Numbered from the stretch's first letter, positions 27,992 through 37,074 are shown. The stretch is 64,000 bases of DNA from Myroides odoratimimus (GCF_001485415.1 NZ_BCMQ01000001.1:186001-250000); one strand, 5' to 3'. Translations and numbers: made by a program. Notes: generated by a model not told the origin, from the letters alone.

Positions 27992-28046
27992 GTTTTATTC
28001 TATGCATTTATTAATATAACTCTAAAAGTTTACACAACTTTTAATA

Positions 28047-28985
28047 CTATAAAGTTTCTTCTAGCAGTACTTTGCCACTAATTACCACATCCGGGTCTAT
28101 TAGCATAATCGAGAATACTCCTAATAAAATCAACAGTTTTAAACTAATATGTAAACTGTGATACTGTTCTATTTCCTTTGATGTCCATAATCTGTATAAG
28201 AACATGATTAATACAATAATACTTAGATAGAAGTAATATACCATGTACCCAAGATTCTCTTTATTGACTAAAAAATAGATCGGTATCAGTGTCAATACTG
28301 TCACGACTGTGATTACCTCTTTCGCTACTCTATCTCCAAATCGAACAGGAATAGTCTGATAATCATTAGCGAAGTCTCCTTTAATATTCTCCATATCTTT
28401 TATCAACTCCCTAATCAGAATAACTAAATACAGAAAAGCTGCATGTATGAAGATAGAAGGATAATAAAACCTGAAATGCATCAAGATACTAAAGAAAGGC
28501 AATATAGCTAATAAAGAAGCAGTAAGATTACCTATAATAGGATACTTCTTAAGCTTATGAGAATAAAACCACAACAGAAATATATAAGCAGAAAAGAATG
28601 CTGACACATGCCAAGACACTGGAAATACAATCCCCACAGCCAAAAAATTCAGCGCAAAATAGACACGTAATTTTGTAGCTTGACTCACTAGTCGATCTAA
28701 CATAGACTTAATCGGCCTATTGATTAAATCTTTTTCTGCATCATAAAAATTATTAATGATATACCCTCCTGCGATAGCTAAGGAAGATCCAAAGATAATT
28801 AGAAAGAGTTTCCAATCTAAAATTACGTCTAACGCCCTAAGTTCAGGTGCAAATATAAAGATAGACGCTAAGTACTGTGCTAGTACTATAATAAAAATAT
28901 TATAACCTCTCACAACAGAGAACAAGCTGAATATTTTAGCTAAGAGTAGTTTATTTTTCCTAGATAACATTATCTCTTGTTTCAA
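28047..28985 (-). CDS. UbiA-family prenyltransferase
   Basis: A 312-residue integral membrane protein with about nine hydrophobic helices. It carries both Asp-rich motifs: NNFYDAEKDLINRP (NxxxDxxxD) and DMENIKGDFANDYQTIPVRFG. Flavobacterial members are often labelled geranylgeranylglycerol-phosphate geranylgeranyltransferase, but the acceptor is unproven. It lies 51 bases downstream of the mevalonate-type kinase, linking isoprenoid precursor supply and prenyl transfer in one transcription unit. Confidence 0.85.
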   Translation of the reverse strand: MKQEIMLSRKNKLLLAKIFSLFSVVRGYNIFIIVLAQYLASIFIFAPELRALDVILDWKLFLIIFGSSLAIAGGYIINNFYDAEKDLINRPIKSMLDRLVSQATKLRVYFALNFLAVGIVFPVSWHVSAFFSAYIFLLWFYSHKLKKYPIIGNLTASLLAILPFFSILMHFRFYYPSIFIHAAFLYLVILIRELIKDMENIKGDFANDYQTIPVRFGDRVAKEVITVVTVLTLIPIYFLVNKENLGYMVYYFYLSIIVLIMFLYRLWTSKEIEQYHSLHISLKLLILLGVFSIMLIDPDVVISGKVLLEETL

Positions 28986-29036
28986 TTTTATATCGCTACT
29001 GCGAAAGGTTATAACATCTATTTTTTCATATCTGAA

Positions 29037-29975
29037 TTAGAATTGATATACAACTTCTAATTTATAATCTTTTAAAGACTCTTTTGCCTTTTCGATATCA
29101 GCAGTAAATCCTAAGATATAACCACCTCCACCAGAGCCACATAATTTTAAATAGTAATCGTTAGTCTCGATTCCTTTTTGCCATACACTGTGGAATTGCT
29201 CTGGAATCATTGGCTTAAAGTGATTAAACACTACATTAGACAATAACTTCGTATTACTAAATAACGATTTCACGTCTCCTTTTAAGAAGTTCTCTACACA
29301 AGCATCTGTATATTTCACGAACTGATCTTTCAACATCTGACGGAAACCTTGATCTTTTAGGTTCTCCATAAAGATTGTAATCATCGGTGCAGTCTCTCCT
29401 ACGATACCCGAATCTATTAAGAACACAGCTCCTTTTCCATCTACGCTTTGAGAAGGAATACCTGCTGGCTCGATATTATCTTTAGAATTGATTAGGATAG
29501 GCAGGCTTAAATAACTGTTTAGTGGATCTAACCCTGAACTCGTTCCATGGAAGAATGCTTCCATTTTTCCGAAGATTCCTTTTAATACTAAAAGTTTATC
29601 TTTAGTCAAGTTCTCTAGAACAGTAACTTTATCATAAGCATACTGATCATAAATAGCAGCTACTAATGCCCCACTACTTCCTACACCATATCCTTGTGGA
29701 ATACTAGAATCAAAGTACAATCCTTGTTCTATCTCAGCGTTTAAACGCTCTAGATCAAACTGTACTAAAGTAGGTTCTTGCTCTTGCAAATCATGTAGAT
29801 ATGCTGCAAAGTTTTTTAAACTCTGATTAGACTTTAAAGATACTCCTTCTAGATTCTCTTCCATCTTTAATGCTCCCTTATAGAAATTATAAGGAATAGA
29901 CAATCCTTTAGAGTCTTTAATAATCCCATATTCCCCAAAAAGAAGAATTTTTGAATAAAATAATGGTCCTTTCAT
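29037..29975 (-). CDS. mevalonate kinase-type GHMP kinase
   Basis: A 312-residue GHMP kinase. Visible are the N-terminal FYSKILLFGEYGI, the ATP-binding GYGVGSSGALVAA and the C-terminal KLCGSGGGGYILGF. The order and sequences match mevalonate kinases of flavobacteria, which phosphorylate mevalonate at O5. I start at MKGPLFYSK; an ATG 16 codons upstream lies before the -7 box. A second GHMP kinase and HMG-CoA reductase lie at 48.7-50.9 kb, and mvaD at 33-34 kb. Confidence 0.82.
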   Translation of the reverse strand: MKGPLFYSKILLFGEYGIIKDSKGLSIPYNFYKGALKMEENLEGVSLKSNQSLKNFAAYLHDLQEQEPTLVQFDLERLNAEIEQGLYFDSSIPQGYGVGSSGALVAAIYDQYAYDKVTVLENLTKDKLLVLKGIFGKMEAFFHGTSSGLDPLNSYLSLPILINSKDNIEPAGIPSQSVDGKGAVFLIDSGIVGETAPMITIFMENLKDQGFRQMLKDQFVKYTDACVENFLKGDVKSLFSNTKLLSNVVFNHFKPMIPEQFHSVWQKGIETNDYYLKLCGSGGGGYILGFTADIEKAKESLKDYKLEVVYQF

Positions 29976-29999
29976 AGCTGTTATTGTAAATTCACGTTG

Positions 30000-30007
30000 C
30001 AAAAATA
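30000..30007 (-). promoter_or_regulatory. -7 promoter box of the mevalonate-type kinase (TATTTTTG)
   Basis: Exact TAnnTTTG, 25 bases before the chosen start and downstream of the first in-frame ATG. Confidence 0.45.
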
Positions 30008-30047
30008 CACATAATATTCTCACACCGTCTTTTTTACTACTTTATTT

Positions 30048-30401
30048 TTATAAATATCTGTTTTTAAAGCCATAAACACAATGTCTACACCCATTTTGGC
30101 AACACTGTCCTTTCATTAAATGATACAATTCTGTGAACACAAAATACTCATTTTCCATGTAATAATGCACTCCTTCTTCCATCTCACTTCTGCGCTTAGG
30201 AAAAAGCTTCCCTTTTGAAGAAATAACCATTTCATCAAACTTAGACAAGCAATTATTACATAAACATTTATGAAAAGAGCCTGCTAAAAAGACACGTGTA
30301 TCATTAGATATATTCACCTGAGTACAGTCACATTGTTTGATATCATCTGTATTACAAATTATCTCTGTCTTACAATGCGTACACACTCTATTCTTTCCCA
30401 T
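30048..30401 (-). CDS. cysteine-rich CWC domain fused to DUF5522
   Basis: A 117-residue likely metal-binding protein. The first half has the CWC-type pattern (CTHCKTEIIC ... CDC ... CLCNNCL), and the last 50 residues match DUF5522 with MENEYFVFTELYHLMKGQCC and CCQNGCRHCVYGF. The two are often separate neighbouring genes in Bacteroidota, so the fusion supports a joint role. Zinc or iron-sulfur binding is plausible from the cysteines. It follows the COG3014 gene by 7 bases. Confidence 0.7.
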   Translation of the reverse strand: MGKNRVCTHCKTEIICNTDDIKQCDCTQVNISNDTRVFLAGSFHKCLCNNCLSKFDEMVISSKGKLFPKRRSEMEEGVHYYMENEYFVFTELYHLMKGQCCQNGCRHCVYGFKNRYL

Positions 30402-30408
30402 ACTTCTA

Positions 30409-31845
30409 TTACTTCATTGTTGCAAAATTATAGAACTGCATTTTTCCAGTACCTTCTATTTCTACATTATGTTCCACACGTTGACCATTTGCTCTCTCTA
30501 GTGTCATCTTGATTTGATTCTGACCTAACTGTAATGGTATTCTAGCATAGTTAACCTGTGCAGGTAATGTCTGCCAGTTACGCGTATCCGCTTTTTCAGA
30601 GAATAGATTAAACAACTGTATTCCTAAGCCGATAGCTTCTAATGCTGCATTCGGATCTCCATTTTTACCATTAGACTTCGCGACAGCTTTTACAGAATAT
30701 TCAGCAGCTTTCTTCACTGCTACTCTAGTCAATATTTGCCCTAATTCTTTACCTGCGCGTTCTTTTAGTGTTAGTACGGCAAGCGCATCTATATCTTCTG
30801 CTTTTTCGAATCTAGTATTTGAAGCTCCATTAGCCTGAATCTGAGCACTTGTATAAGGTGGTGGTTGTACGATATACTTAGGATAAGCGATATTCACACT
30901 GTGTATATCATTTAGGTTAGTCTTACCTGCAATACCAAAATCTAATGGAATCACAAAACCTAACGCATTTGTAAACACTAGACTACCACTGTCTCCTTTA
31001 GCTAATGTAAAGAACATATTCTCAGCCTCCTTAATAGGTGCACGTCCATTTTCCCAAAAGATAACTAATTCTCCTCCTGGAGCTTTAGCTTCTCTTGTGT
31101 ACTTTAGATTAAACTGCTTCTCGAACTTTGTTAAGTCCCCTCCGAAGCCATTTGCATCAGCCATACGCATCACATCGTACTGCAGATTCTTAGGCATTGC
31201 TACACCATAATATGTACCATCCTTAGAACTCTGGTATACTTCTACGGCATTTCTATATGCAATAAAAGCATCGTTATAATTACCACTATACTCATAGATC
31301 AGTCCTTGCAGATTCAGAGAGAAAGCATCCTTAGAATAACGTGTTGCTTTATCCTTATACTTATCACCCTGAGAGTAGTTCTGTAAAGAAATACGTCTAG
31401 CCTCTACTATCGCATCATCTATTCTTCCCAGATGCATATAGTTAAGTGCTTTGTAGTAATGAAGCATAAAGATCTCAAACTCTTCTCCTTTATAATTTTG
31501 AGACATTGAGTTAAGGAATAATCCTACAGCGATATCCCCTGTAGTTGACAATCCGTCTTCTACTAGTAAATCTGCTTGGTTAAAATATTTATTACTAGAC
31601 TCATAGTCTCCTTTTAGGTGTGCTACCCTCCCTTTCTCCATATAAAACAGCAATAGATTTCGAGGCTTTTGTAATAAAGCATTTTTATCTAATGCCTTTT
31701 CAGCTAGATCATATTCTGAGGCACCTACCTTCTGATAATAGTCTGTTATACGATCGTGATAGGTAGCACATCCAAACACGAAAAACATCACTGCAAAGAG
31801 CAATGATGTTTTTATAACAGAATATATGGCTCTACTTGAAACCAT
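30409..31845 (-). CDS. COG3014-family lipoprotein
   Basis: A 478-residue lipoprotein with lipobox FVFGC near residue 26. Helical repeat-like segments (residues about 40-210, including YMEKGRVAHLKGDYESSNKYFNQADLL and HYYKALNYMHLGRIDDAIVEA) resemble tetratricopeptide repeats, and a beta-rich C-terminal part follows. COG3014 proteins occur next to LpoB in many Gram-negatives, as here, so a role in controlling peptidoglycan synthesis or envelope assembly is likely but untested. Confidence 0.75.
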   Translation of the reverse strand: MVSSRAIYSVIKTSLLFAVMFFVFGCATYHDRITDYYQKVGASEYDLAEKALDKNALLQKPRNLLLFYMEKGRVAHLKGDYESSNKYFNQADLLVEDGLSTTGDIAVGLFLNSMSQNYKGEEFEIFMLHYYKALNYMHLGRIDDAIVEARRISLQNYSQGDKYKDKATRYSKDAFSLNLQGLIYEYSGNYNDAFIAYRNAVEVYQSSKDGTYYGVAMPKNLQYDVMRMADANGFGGDLTKFEKQFNLKYTREAKAPGGELVIFWENGRAPIKEAENMFFTLAKGDSGSLVFTNALGFVIPLDFGIAGKTNLNDIHSVNIAYPKYIVQPPPYTSAQIQANGASNTRFEKAEDIDALAVLTLKERAGKELGQILTRVAVKKAAEYSVKAVAKSNGKNGDPNAALEAIGLGIQLFNLFSEKADTRNWQTLPAQVNYARIPLQLGQNQIKMTLERANGQRVEHNVEIEGTGKMQFYNFATMK

Positions 31846-31860
31846 CTATTTTACTTTAAA

Positions 31861-32454
31861 TTAGTTTTTTACGTACTTAGCGATTTTCTTTTCACCAATC
31901 CAAACCACTTCACTTGTTTGAATATTTGTCAACTCTAAGTTAACTTGGTAATAAACCACTTTTTTCTTTTTGTGAGAATCTACGATAGAATTGATAGAAC
32001 CTTGTAACATAAAGTCAGCTCCTTGTTCTAAACCGAATTGTTTCATAGATGATGCTGATGCATTCGTTTGTTGATCTGCACGTTCACCACGTAATTCCTC
32101 ACGTTTTTTACCACCTTGAACTAAACGTACTCTTTGAGAACGAATAAATGCTTGTTCCACATCTTTTACGAACGTCTCAGCTTCAATATGCTCATGGCTT
32201 TTATTATAAACCATACCTACAATAACCACAGGCTTCTCTCCTTTATTCTCTTCACGGAAGTTAAAGATCCATGGCTCTTCTAATATCTGCTGAGTCATTT
32301 GGTCAGCTACTTCTCTAGAGTCAGAGTTATTCCATCTTCCACTAATGTCGATAGTTTCTTCTGTACTTACTCTAGTTACTTGACGTCCACATGATGTAAT
32401 AGCCAGTCCTGAAACAGCTAATATTGCAGCTAATGCTATACGTTTAATTTGCAT
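31861..32454 (-). CDS. lpoB: penicillin-binding protein activator LpoB
   Basis: A 197-residue outer-membrane lipoprotein (lipobox LAITSC) with the LpoB fold: DISGRWNNSDSREVADQMTQQIL, KPVVIVGMVYNKSHEHI, and the end YYQVNLELTNIQTSEVVWIGEKKIAKYV. In E. coli LpoB reaches through the peptidoglycan to activate PBP1B; this form lacks the long disordered linker of the E. coli protein. It lies between the COG3014 gene and a small exported protein in one minus-strand unit. Confidence 0.85.
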   Translation of the reverse strand: MQIKRIALAAILAVSGLAITSCGRQVTRVSTEETIDISGRWNNSDSREVADQMTQQILEEPWIFNFREENKGEKPVVIVGMVYNKSHEHIEAETFVKDVEQAFIRSQRVRLVQGGKKREELRGERADQQTNASASSMKQFGLEQGADFMLQGSINSIVDSHKKKKVVYYQVNLELTNIQTSEVVWIGEKKIAKYVKN

Positions 32455-32495
32455 AATCCTATTATTTGTTTTTCTTTATGTTTTTTTCCTAATTC

Positions 32496-32897
32496 TTAAA
32501 TAGAGAACCACCAGTTACCAGTTCTAAAACCAATATTAGGTCTCCATGTATTCCAGTTATTCCATCCAGAGTAATATCTATTATAGTTACCATAATACCC
32601 ATTGTCATAGCTATAGTAACTTCTACCATATTTAGCACGAGCCATGCGTTCTTCATGTCTCCATTGCTTTTTCTGAGCTTTGCGCTCCATCTTAGCCTCG
32701 TACCAATCGTACGCTTTATAAGTATCCTGTACAGTAGTACTTAAAGTCGCAGTCAGAGAATCTTTCTGTGCCATATACTTTACCATACTTACTCTATAAT
32801 TCGGGTTTTGATCTGGTGCTAACTCTTGTGCATAAGTTGCTTGACTAAATAGTAAGCTACCTAGTGCTAAACCAAAAATTGTCATTAACTTTCTCAT
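32496..32897 (-). CDS. small exported basic/tyrosine-rich protein of the lpoB unit
   Basis: From the start MRKLMTIFGLALG the protein has 133 residues: a signal peptide ending near TYAQE, a helical middle rich in Lys, Gln and Arg (WYEAKMERKAQKKQWRHEER) and a Tyr/Asn/Gly/Trp-rich C-terminus. An ATG twelve codons upstream would put the signal too far inside. I do not recognise a family. Position suggests it is co-expressed with LpoB and the COG3014 protein. Confidence 0.6.
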   Translation of the reverse strand: MRKLMTIFGLALGSLLFSQATYAQELAPDQNPNYRVSMVKYMAQKDSLTATLSTTVQDTYKAYDWYEAKMERKAQKKQWRHEERMARAKYGRSYYSYDNGYYGNYNRYYSGWNNWNTWRPNIGFRTGNWWFSI

Positions 32898-32957
32898 ATC
32901 TTCAATATTTATATTAGTATATGCAATTAGCATACCGTAGTATAAAGTTACAAAAAA

Positions 32958-34043
32958 TTATTTAATTATTTCTGAACCGAATCCAACTTTATCATCTATA
33001 TACTGTTCATTCTGACAGAACTGCGCCAATTCTTGTCTTATAAATGTCTGAACAAAGTCTTTGTCCCCTTCTGGGTATAGAACGTGTACATTTGCCCCAG
33101 CATCAAGTGTAAAGCACACATTGATTGATGTTTTTTCTCTAAATGCCCAAATTTTCTCGATGATCTGAAGCGTATTTGGCTTCATTAAGATAAAATAAGG
33201 CATAGAAGTCATCATCATTGCGTGTAGAGTCAATGCTTCGCTTTCTACTAACGCTACAAACTCCGTTAAATTACCTTCTATTAATATTTTTTTCAATCGA
33301 GCTAGGTTCTCATGAGCTTGTTCAAAGCGTTGCGCTGCATAAGGGTGATTGTGCATCAGATCATGTCCCACTGTGCTAGACACTTTCTTCTCTCCTTTAT
33401 CCACTAGCAAGATAGTATCACAATACCCCTTAAAGATAGGGTGTACCTCAAAAGGGAAATTCACTCCATATAAATCTGTACTTCCAGGTATATCGCGTTG
33501 TTCTCCCCATACTACTACACTACCCGCTATACTTCTACATGCACTACCTGAACCAAGACGAGCTAAGAAAGAAGCTTTCTGGTCAAAATAGTCTTCTGTC
33601 ATATCCACATTCAACTTTCTTTCTAATGACATAATATTCACTGCCATCGCTGCCATACCAGACGCAGAAGAAGCTATCCCTGAGCTATGAGGGAACGTAT
33701 TTTTAGTATCTATCGTGAAGTGATAATACTCGATATAAGGACAGTATTTTAGAATTCTCTCAAAAAACTTCTGAATCTTCGGCTTAAACTCTTCTTTAGG
33801 CTGTCCTTCAAACAAAAGATCAAAGCTGATCCCTTTATCCGCTTTCGCACTATAGCTTAATGTCGTTTCTGTCTTACAATTGTTTAAAGTAAAACTCAAA
33901 GACGGGTTAGCAGGAATCTGATTCTCCTTTTTACCCCAATACTTAACTAAAGCGATATTACTAGGAGAGCTCCATGAGAATGTCCCCTCCTTTACTTGAT
34001 TAACATCTATATCTTGGCTAAAAATAAAGTCTTCTATATTCAT
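32958..34043 (-). CDS. mvaD: diphosphomevalonate decarboxylase
   Basis: Converts mevalonate diphosphate to isopentenyl diphosphate with ATP and loss of CO2. The 361-residue protein shows SPSNIALVKYWGK near residue 26, the P-loop-like TFPHSSGIASSASGMAAM, and ARLGSGSACRSIAGSVVVWG, all typical of MVD. CFTLDAGANVHVLYP near the end holds the catalytic Asp region. It has its own -7 box. Confidence 0.93.
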   Translation of the reverse strand: MNIEDFIFSQDIDVNQVKEGTFSWSSPSNIALVKYWGKKENQIPANPSLSFTLNNCKTETTLSYSAKADKGISFDLLFEGQPKEEFKPKIQKFFERILKYCPYIEYYHFTIDTKNTFPHSSGIASSASGMAAMAVNIMSLERKLNVDMTEDYFDQKASFLARLGSGSACRSIAGSVVVWGEQRDIPGSTDLYGVNFPFEVHPIFKGYCDTILLVDKGEKKVSSTVGHDLMHNHPYAAQRFEQAHENLARLKKILIEGNLTEFVALVESEALTLHAMMMTSMPYFILMKPNTLQIIEKIWAFREKTSINVCFTLDAGANVHVLYPEGDKDFVQTFIRQELAQFCQNEQYIDDKVGFGSEIIK

Positions 34044-34064
34044 TGTTCATCGATTTCTAAACAA

Positions 34065-34072
34065 CAAAAATA
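34065..34072 (-). promoter_or_regulatory. -7 promoter box of mvaD (TATTTTTG)
   Basis: Exact TAnnTTTG, 22 bases before the mvaD ATG. Confidence 0.45.
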
Positions 34073-34139
34073 ACATCTTTTATTAATAGCCCCTCTATTC
34101 TTTAAGAAACTTCTCTTTTTTTAGAACAGCACTAAGATA

Positions 34140-34177
34140 AAAGAGCTAATGATTTACACCTATATCATTAGCTCTTT
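34140..34177 (-). terminator. terminator of the membrane-protein pair
   Basis: Perfect 14-bp stem AAAGAGCTAATGAT / ATCATTAGCTCTTT, just after the last minus-strand membrane-protein frame. Confidence 0.75.
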
Positions 34178-34195
34178 ACTTATACTTAACTTCCT

Positions 34196-34889
34196 TTATC
34201 TATAAATCAAATTCATAATCAAAATGACCACAACGGCTATCCAATGAAACAAGATTGTATACCAAAACTTCTTCTTGCTAGGGTTTGCCATTTCACGAAT
34301 AGCCTGAATCACTCGATCTTTTATAATCTCACGGATATTTAACTTCGGATCGTTAAAAGGGATATCATCTACCTTCAGCTTTTTAAACCCATAAATCAAC
34401 AATTTCTTCACCCCATTTATTCTCACTCTGATTTTTAATATTACTGATAATCTGCATTTGTATTAAAGAGAAATCAAACCCTTTTTGCATCCAGTTTTGT
34501 TTATCAGACGCAGATGTATCACTAATAACTTTATCTAATGCTCTATCTATTAATGGAAACAGCAGACTCTCACCTTTGTCAGTCAATAATCTATTTGCTA
34601 CTCTTTTAACAGCATGAGAACTCGCCATAGAAAAAACAAAGTAATTACTAATCGCTATAACAGTTAATAAGACACTCTGGATAGGTGCAATCATAAAGAC
34701 CACGAATATAGCCATTATACCTGCCGAACCACCCAAATTACCAGGTTGGTTATAAGGCCTATACATAAATAACAAAAGACCTATAGTAAAAGAAAACACT
34801 GCGCTTAATGATCCTACCGCATATACCTTAAAGAAACTACTCCCGCCTATAAAAGATAATTTAGCGGCATACTTTACCTTATCTAACAT
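34196..34889 (-). pseudogene. frameshifted paralogue of the neighbouring membrane protein
   Basis: Two overlapping frames (168 residues at 34383-34889 and 76 residues at 34196-34426) together align over the full length of the intact neighbour. The break lies at a run of four G on the coding strand (34411-34414). Removing one G joins ENKW directly to VKKLLIYGFKKLKVDDIPF, matching NKWLRYLLVLGFSKLRLDDIPF next door. The protein would have two N-terminal membrane helices and one at the C-terminus. Either a real pseudogene or a homopolymer sequencing error. Confidence 0.75.
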
Positions 34890-34902
34890 CGTAAAAATAT
34901 CG

Positions 34903-35574
34903 TTATCTTAAAAATGAAATAATCAAGATAACTATCCAATGGTAAGCGACTATCATCCAAAAGAATTGCTTATCAGGTGTCGCAAAATCTTTAATCACTT
35001 CGATCACTCTACTCTTTATCTCTGAACGAACATTAAACTTCGGATCGCCAAATGGAATATCATCTAACCTCAACTTAGAAAATCCTAACACAAGTAAATA
35101 CCTCAACCATTTATTCGTAGTCTCTTCCTTAACAGTATTAATCGTTTGCAACTTTAACATTGAGTAATCAACTCCTCTCTGTAGCATATTCTGTCTCTCT
35201 GTCTCTCCTATTTTTCCCATCGTCTTATCCATCACTTTATCCATAATAGGGTCTAATAGCACCTCTGCTTTATCATCTAAGATACGTCTAGCCACCTTTC
35301 TGAAAGCATACTGTGTCGAAAAAGAAAAAACAAAATAAATACTAATCAACGTGATTAGTAGTAACACTGATAGATAAGGATAGTCAATAATAAAAGTTCT
35401 AAATGAACTATAACGGACTTCTCCTAATTTGTTTGTATAACTACCATTAGATAGCAAGACTATACCTATAATCAAACTCAACACCGCACTAAATACTCCA
35501 AACACAGCGATCTTTAAAAAACTAAACGCTCCATAACCAGAGATTTTTAGCCCATACTTTACATTATCTATCAT
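34903..35574 (-). CDS. three-helix membrane protein of unknown function
   Basis: A 223-residue protein with hydrophobic helices at about 18-42, 70-92 and 205-222, and a cytoplasmic-looking middle rich in charged residues (RRILDDKAEVLLDPIMDKVMDK). A conserved stretch, KLRLDDIPFGDPKFNVRSEIKSRVI, is shared with the frameshifted copy 13 bases downstream. No family recognised. Its position at the edge of the immunity-gene island, downstream of a copy of the island's terminator repeat, makes a membrane immunity protein possible but unproven. Confidence 0.65.
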   Translation of the reverse strand: MIDNVKYGLKISGYGAFSFLKIAVFGVFSAVLSLIIGIVLLSNGSYTNKLGEVRYSSFRTFIIDYPYLSVLLLITLISIYFVFSFSTQYAFRKVARRILDDKAEVLLDPIMDKVMDKTMGKIGETERQNMLQRGVDYSMLKLQTINTVKEETTNKWLRYLLVLGFSKLRLDDIPFGDPKFNVRSEIKSRVIEVIKDFATPDKQFFWMIVAYHWIVILIISFLR

Positions 35575-35881
35575 ATAATAGTTAATTAAATTACAAACAA
35601 TAAAAATAAATAATTTTGTTAAATTAACTATTTTAAACTTTTATTTTTAAATAATAAAACCCTACAATAAACACTCAAGTAATAATAAATAAAAAATAAA
35701 GATTATATCTTCCGAAAAAACTATTATCAAACAGTAATCACCTCATATTCTGAATTTGGAATACTCATCTTTAGACTATTCCCCTATCTTTTACTTAAGA
35801 AGTTACTCTATATAAACAGTATATCAACTCCTCAATCACATAGAGTCATCACACTATAGTACTTTAATTTATTATTCTACT
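35575..35881. other. AT-rich gap with no clear gene
   Basis: About 300 bases of very AT-rich sequence. On the minus strand a short open stretch near 35720-35770 ends in SEYEVITV and a stop, which could be another toxin-tail stump but is too short to judge. No other feature seen. Confidence 0.3.
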
Positions 35882-35940
35882 CTCTATCACTATTCAAAGA
35901 GCATAAAAAAACTCCTAAGCATAATCGCTTAGGAGTTTTT
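35882..35940 (-). repeat. boundary repeat with terminator, copy 1
   Basis: CTCTATCACTATTCAAA followed by a 14-bp perfect hairpin (AAAAACTCCTAAGC / GCTTAGGAGTTTTT). It terminates the small gene at 36.0-36.4 kb on the minus strand. The same flank plus hairpin occurs at 36.5 and 39.6 kb. Confidence 0.75.
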
Positions 35941-36022
35941 CTAATTTTTATCTTCATATAAAATACATAACATTTTATAAAATATAATTAATTTTAAATA
36001 CTCCAATAAATAAAGTCAATCA

Positions 36023-36382
36023 CTAAATCAACGATATATACATTGAAGGCTTTAAAAATATCAAATCATAATGACGATTATCAATTGTACTTACAGTCAT
36101 ATATACTTCATCATGCTCCACATTAACAGCAACAATCATACTAATTATACCAAAATTACTTCCTAAGTTATCAAATTTAGAATTAGGATATAATCTAGAT
36201 AATGCCTTACTCCAACTTTCAATAATTAGAATACATTTTCTATCTATCACTTCATCTTTTTCTAAATCATAGAAACCGTCGAAGCTTAATTCTATTTTTT
36301 TTTCATCTATAGCATAAACAAACTTACTTACAACTTCATCATCAAAAGTATATAGTAATTTATTATTTCTAATTAAATTCAT
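36023..36382 (-). CDS. small immunity-like protein (module 1)
   Basis: A 119-residue acidic, soluble protein with no signal peptide or membrane segment. It is built of alternating strands (KIELSFDGFYDLEKDEVIDRKCILII, then GIISMIVAVNVEHDEVYMTVSTI), the look of many polymorphic-toxin immunity proteins. No family recognised. A toxin-tail-like stump ends 34 bases before its start codon, and a boundary-repeat terminator follows it. Function is inferred from this context alone. Confidence 0.55.
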   Translation of the reverse strand: MNLIRNNKLLYTFDDEVVSKFVYAIDEKKIELSFDGFYDLEKDEVIDRKCILIIESWSKALSRLYPNSKFDNLGSNFGIISMIVAVNVEHDEVYMTVSTIDNRHYDLIFLKPSMYISLI

Positions 36383-36415
36383 ATTCTTCTTAATTACTTA
36401 ATCCTAATGCATGTA

Positions 36416-36511
36416 TCAGCACTTCCAAAATTTACTGGTTACATCATTCATCAAATCTCCTAATACACCAGCCTGCACTAAGAACTGACTTCCTTTATCT
36501 AATAAAATTAA
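36416..36511 (-). pseudogene. toxin C-terminal stump, module 1
   Basis: An untracked 31-codon open stretch between two TGA stops. It reads KGSQFLVQAGVLGDLMNDV then TSKFWKC. There is no start codon or upstream gene body. The FLVQAG segment parallels FLVEVG in the stump at 38.1-38.3 kb. It ends just before the module 1 small gene, where a toxin tip would end. Confidence 0.45.
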
Positions 36512-36535
36512 TCATTATTCACTCAACAGAATAAC

Positions 36536-36584
36536 ATTATTCAAAGACCATAAAAAACTCCTAAACAATTATGCTTAGGAGTTT
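36536..36584 (-). repeat. boundary repeat with terminator, copy 2
   Basis: TTATTCAAAGACCATAAA followed by hairpin AAACTCCTAA / TTAGGAGTTT. It terminates the duplicated small gene upstream and precedes the module 1 toxin stump. Confidence 0.7.
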
Positions 36585-36636
36585 ATATTTAAACAAATAA
36601 CAATAATCAATTAATATCACTTCACTCTAACAATCT

Positions 36637-37074
36637 TTAGCTATACCTCTTTATTAAAAAGGAATCCCATACCCTACCTTCAAATATAACAGGTAATAAG
36701 AATCCTTCTTTCACTAATTCTTTTAATTTTTCATTCAGTTTATCATCATCAATATCAATATTATAATAACTATCAATAAAATCCTTTAATTTTATTGAAG
36801 TAAATTGATAAGTTAAATCATCAATATAGCGTATAAAATTAAAGTCACATTTTATATTCCCTTTCTGGATGAAACAACCTCCACCATGATAATGGTATTC
36901 GTACCCATCAATATTACCATGTTTATAATTTTTAGTACCATTTGAATTAATATTAATCTTATAAATCTCCTGATATATATCTTCTTCAACCAAATTCAAA
37001 CTACTTCTTATCACTTTTTCAAATTCATGAATAAATCTAACATATTCATTCAAATATTTCTTTATATCATTCAT
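36637..37074 (-). CDS. immunity-like protein, duplicated copy B2
   Basis: 145 residues, soluble. It is a close paralogue of the gene at 38.3-38.8 kb: the core YQEIYKININSNGTKNYKHG and the last 40 residues (DDDKLNEKLKELVKEGFLLP and on) are nearly identical, while residues 15-30 and 75-110 differ. The YHYHGGGCFIQ motif recalls the DUF6896 family, which I assign only tentatively. The upstream 35 bases are also shared with the paralogue, supporting the MNDIKKYL start. Confidence 0.6.
   Translation of the reverse strand: MNDIKKYLNEYVRFIHEFEKVIRSSLNLVEEDIYQEIYKININSNGTKNYKHGNIDGYEYHYHGGGCFIQKGNIKCDFNFIRYIDDLTYQFTSIKLKDFIDSYYNIDIDDDKLNEKLKELVKEGFLLPVIFEGRVWDSFLIKRYS

Noticed and set aside
35575..35881. 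Fourth toxin stump ending SEYEVITV
   Set aside because: Only about 18 codons and not adjacent to a start codon; chance is likely in such AT-rich DNA.
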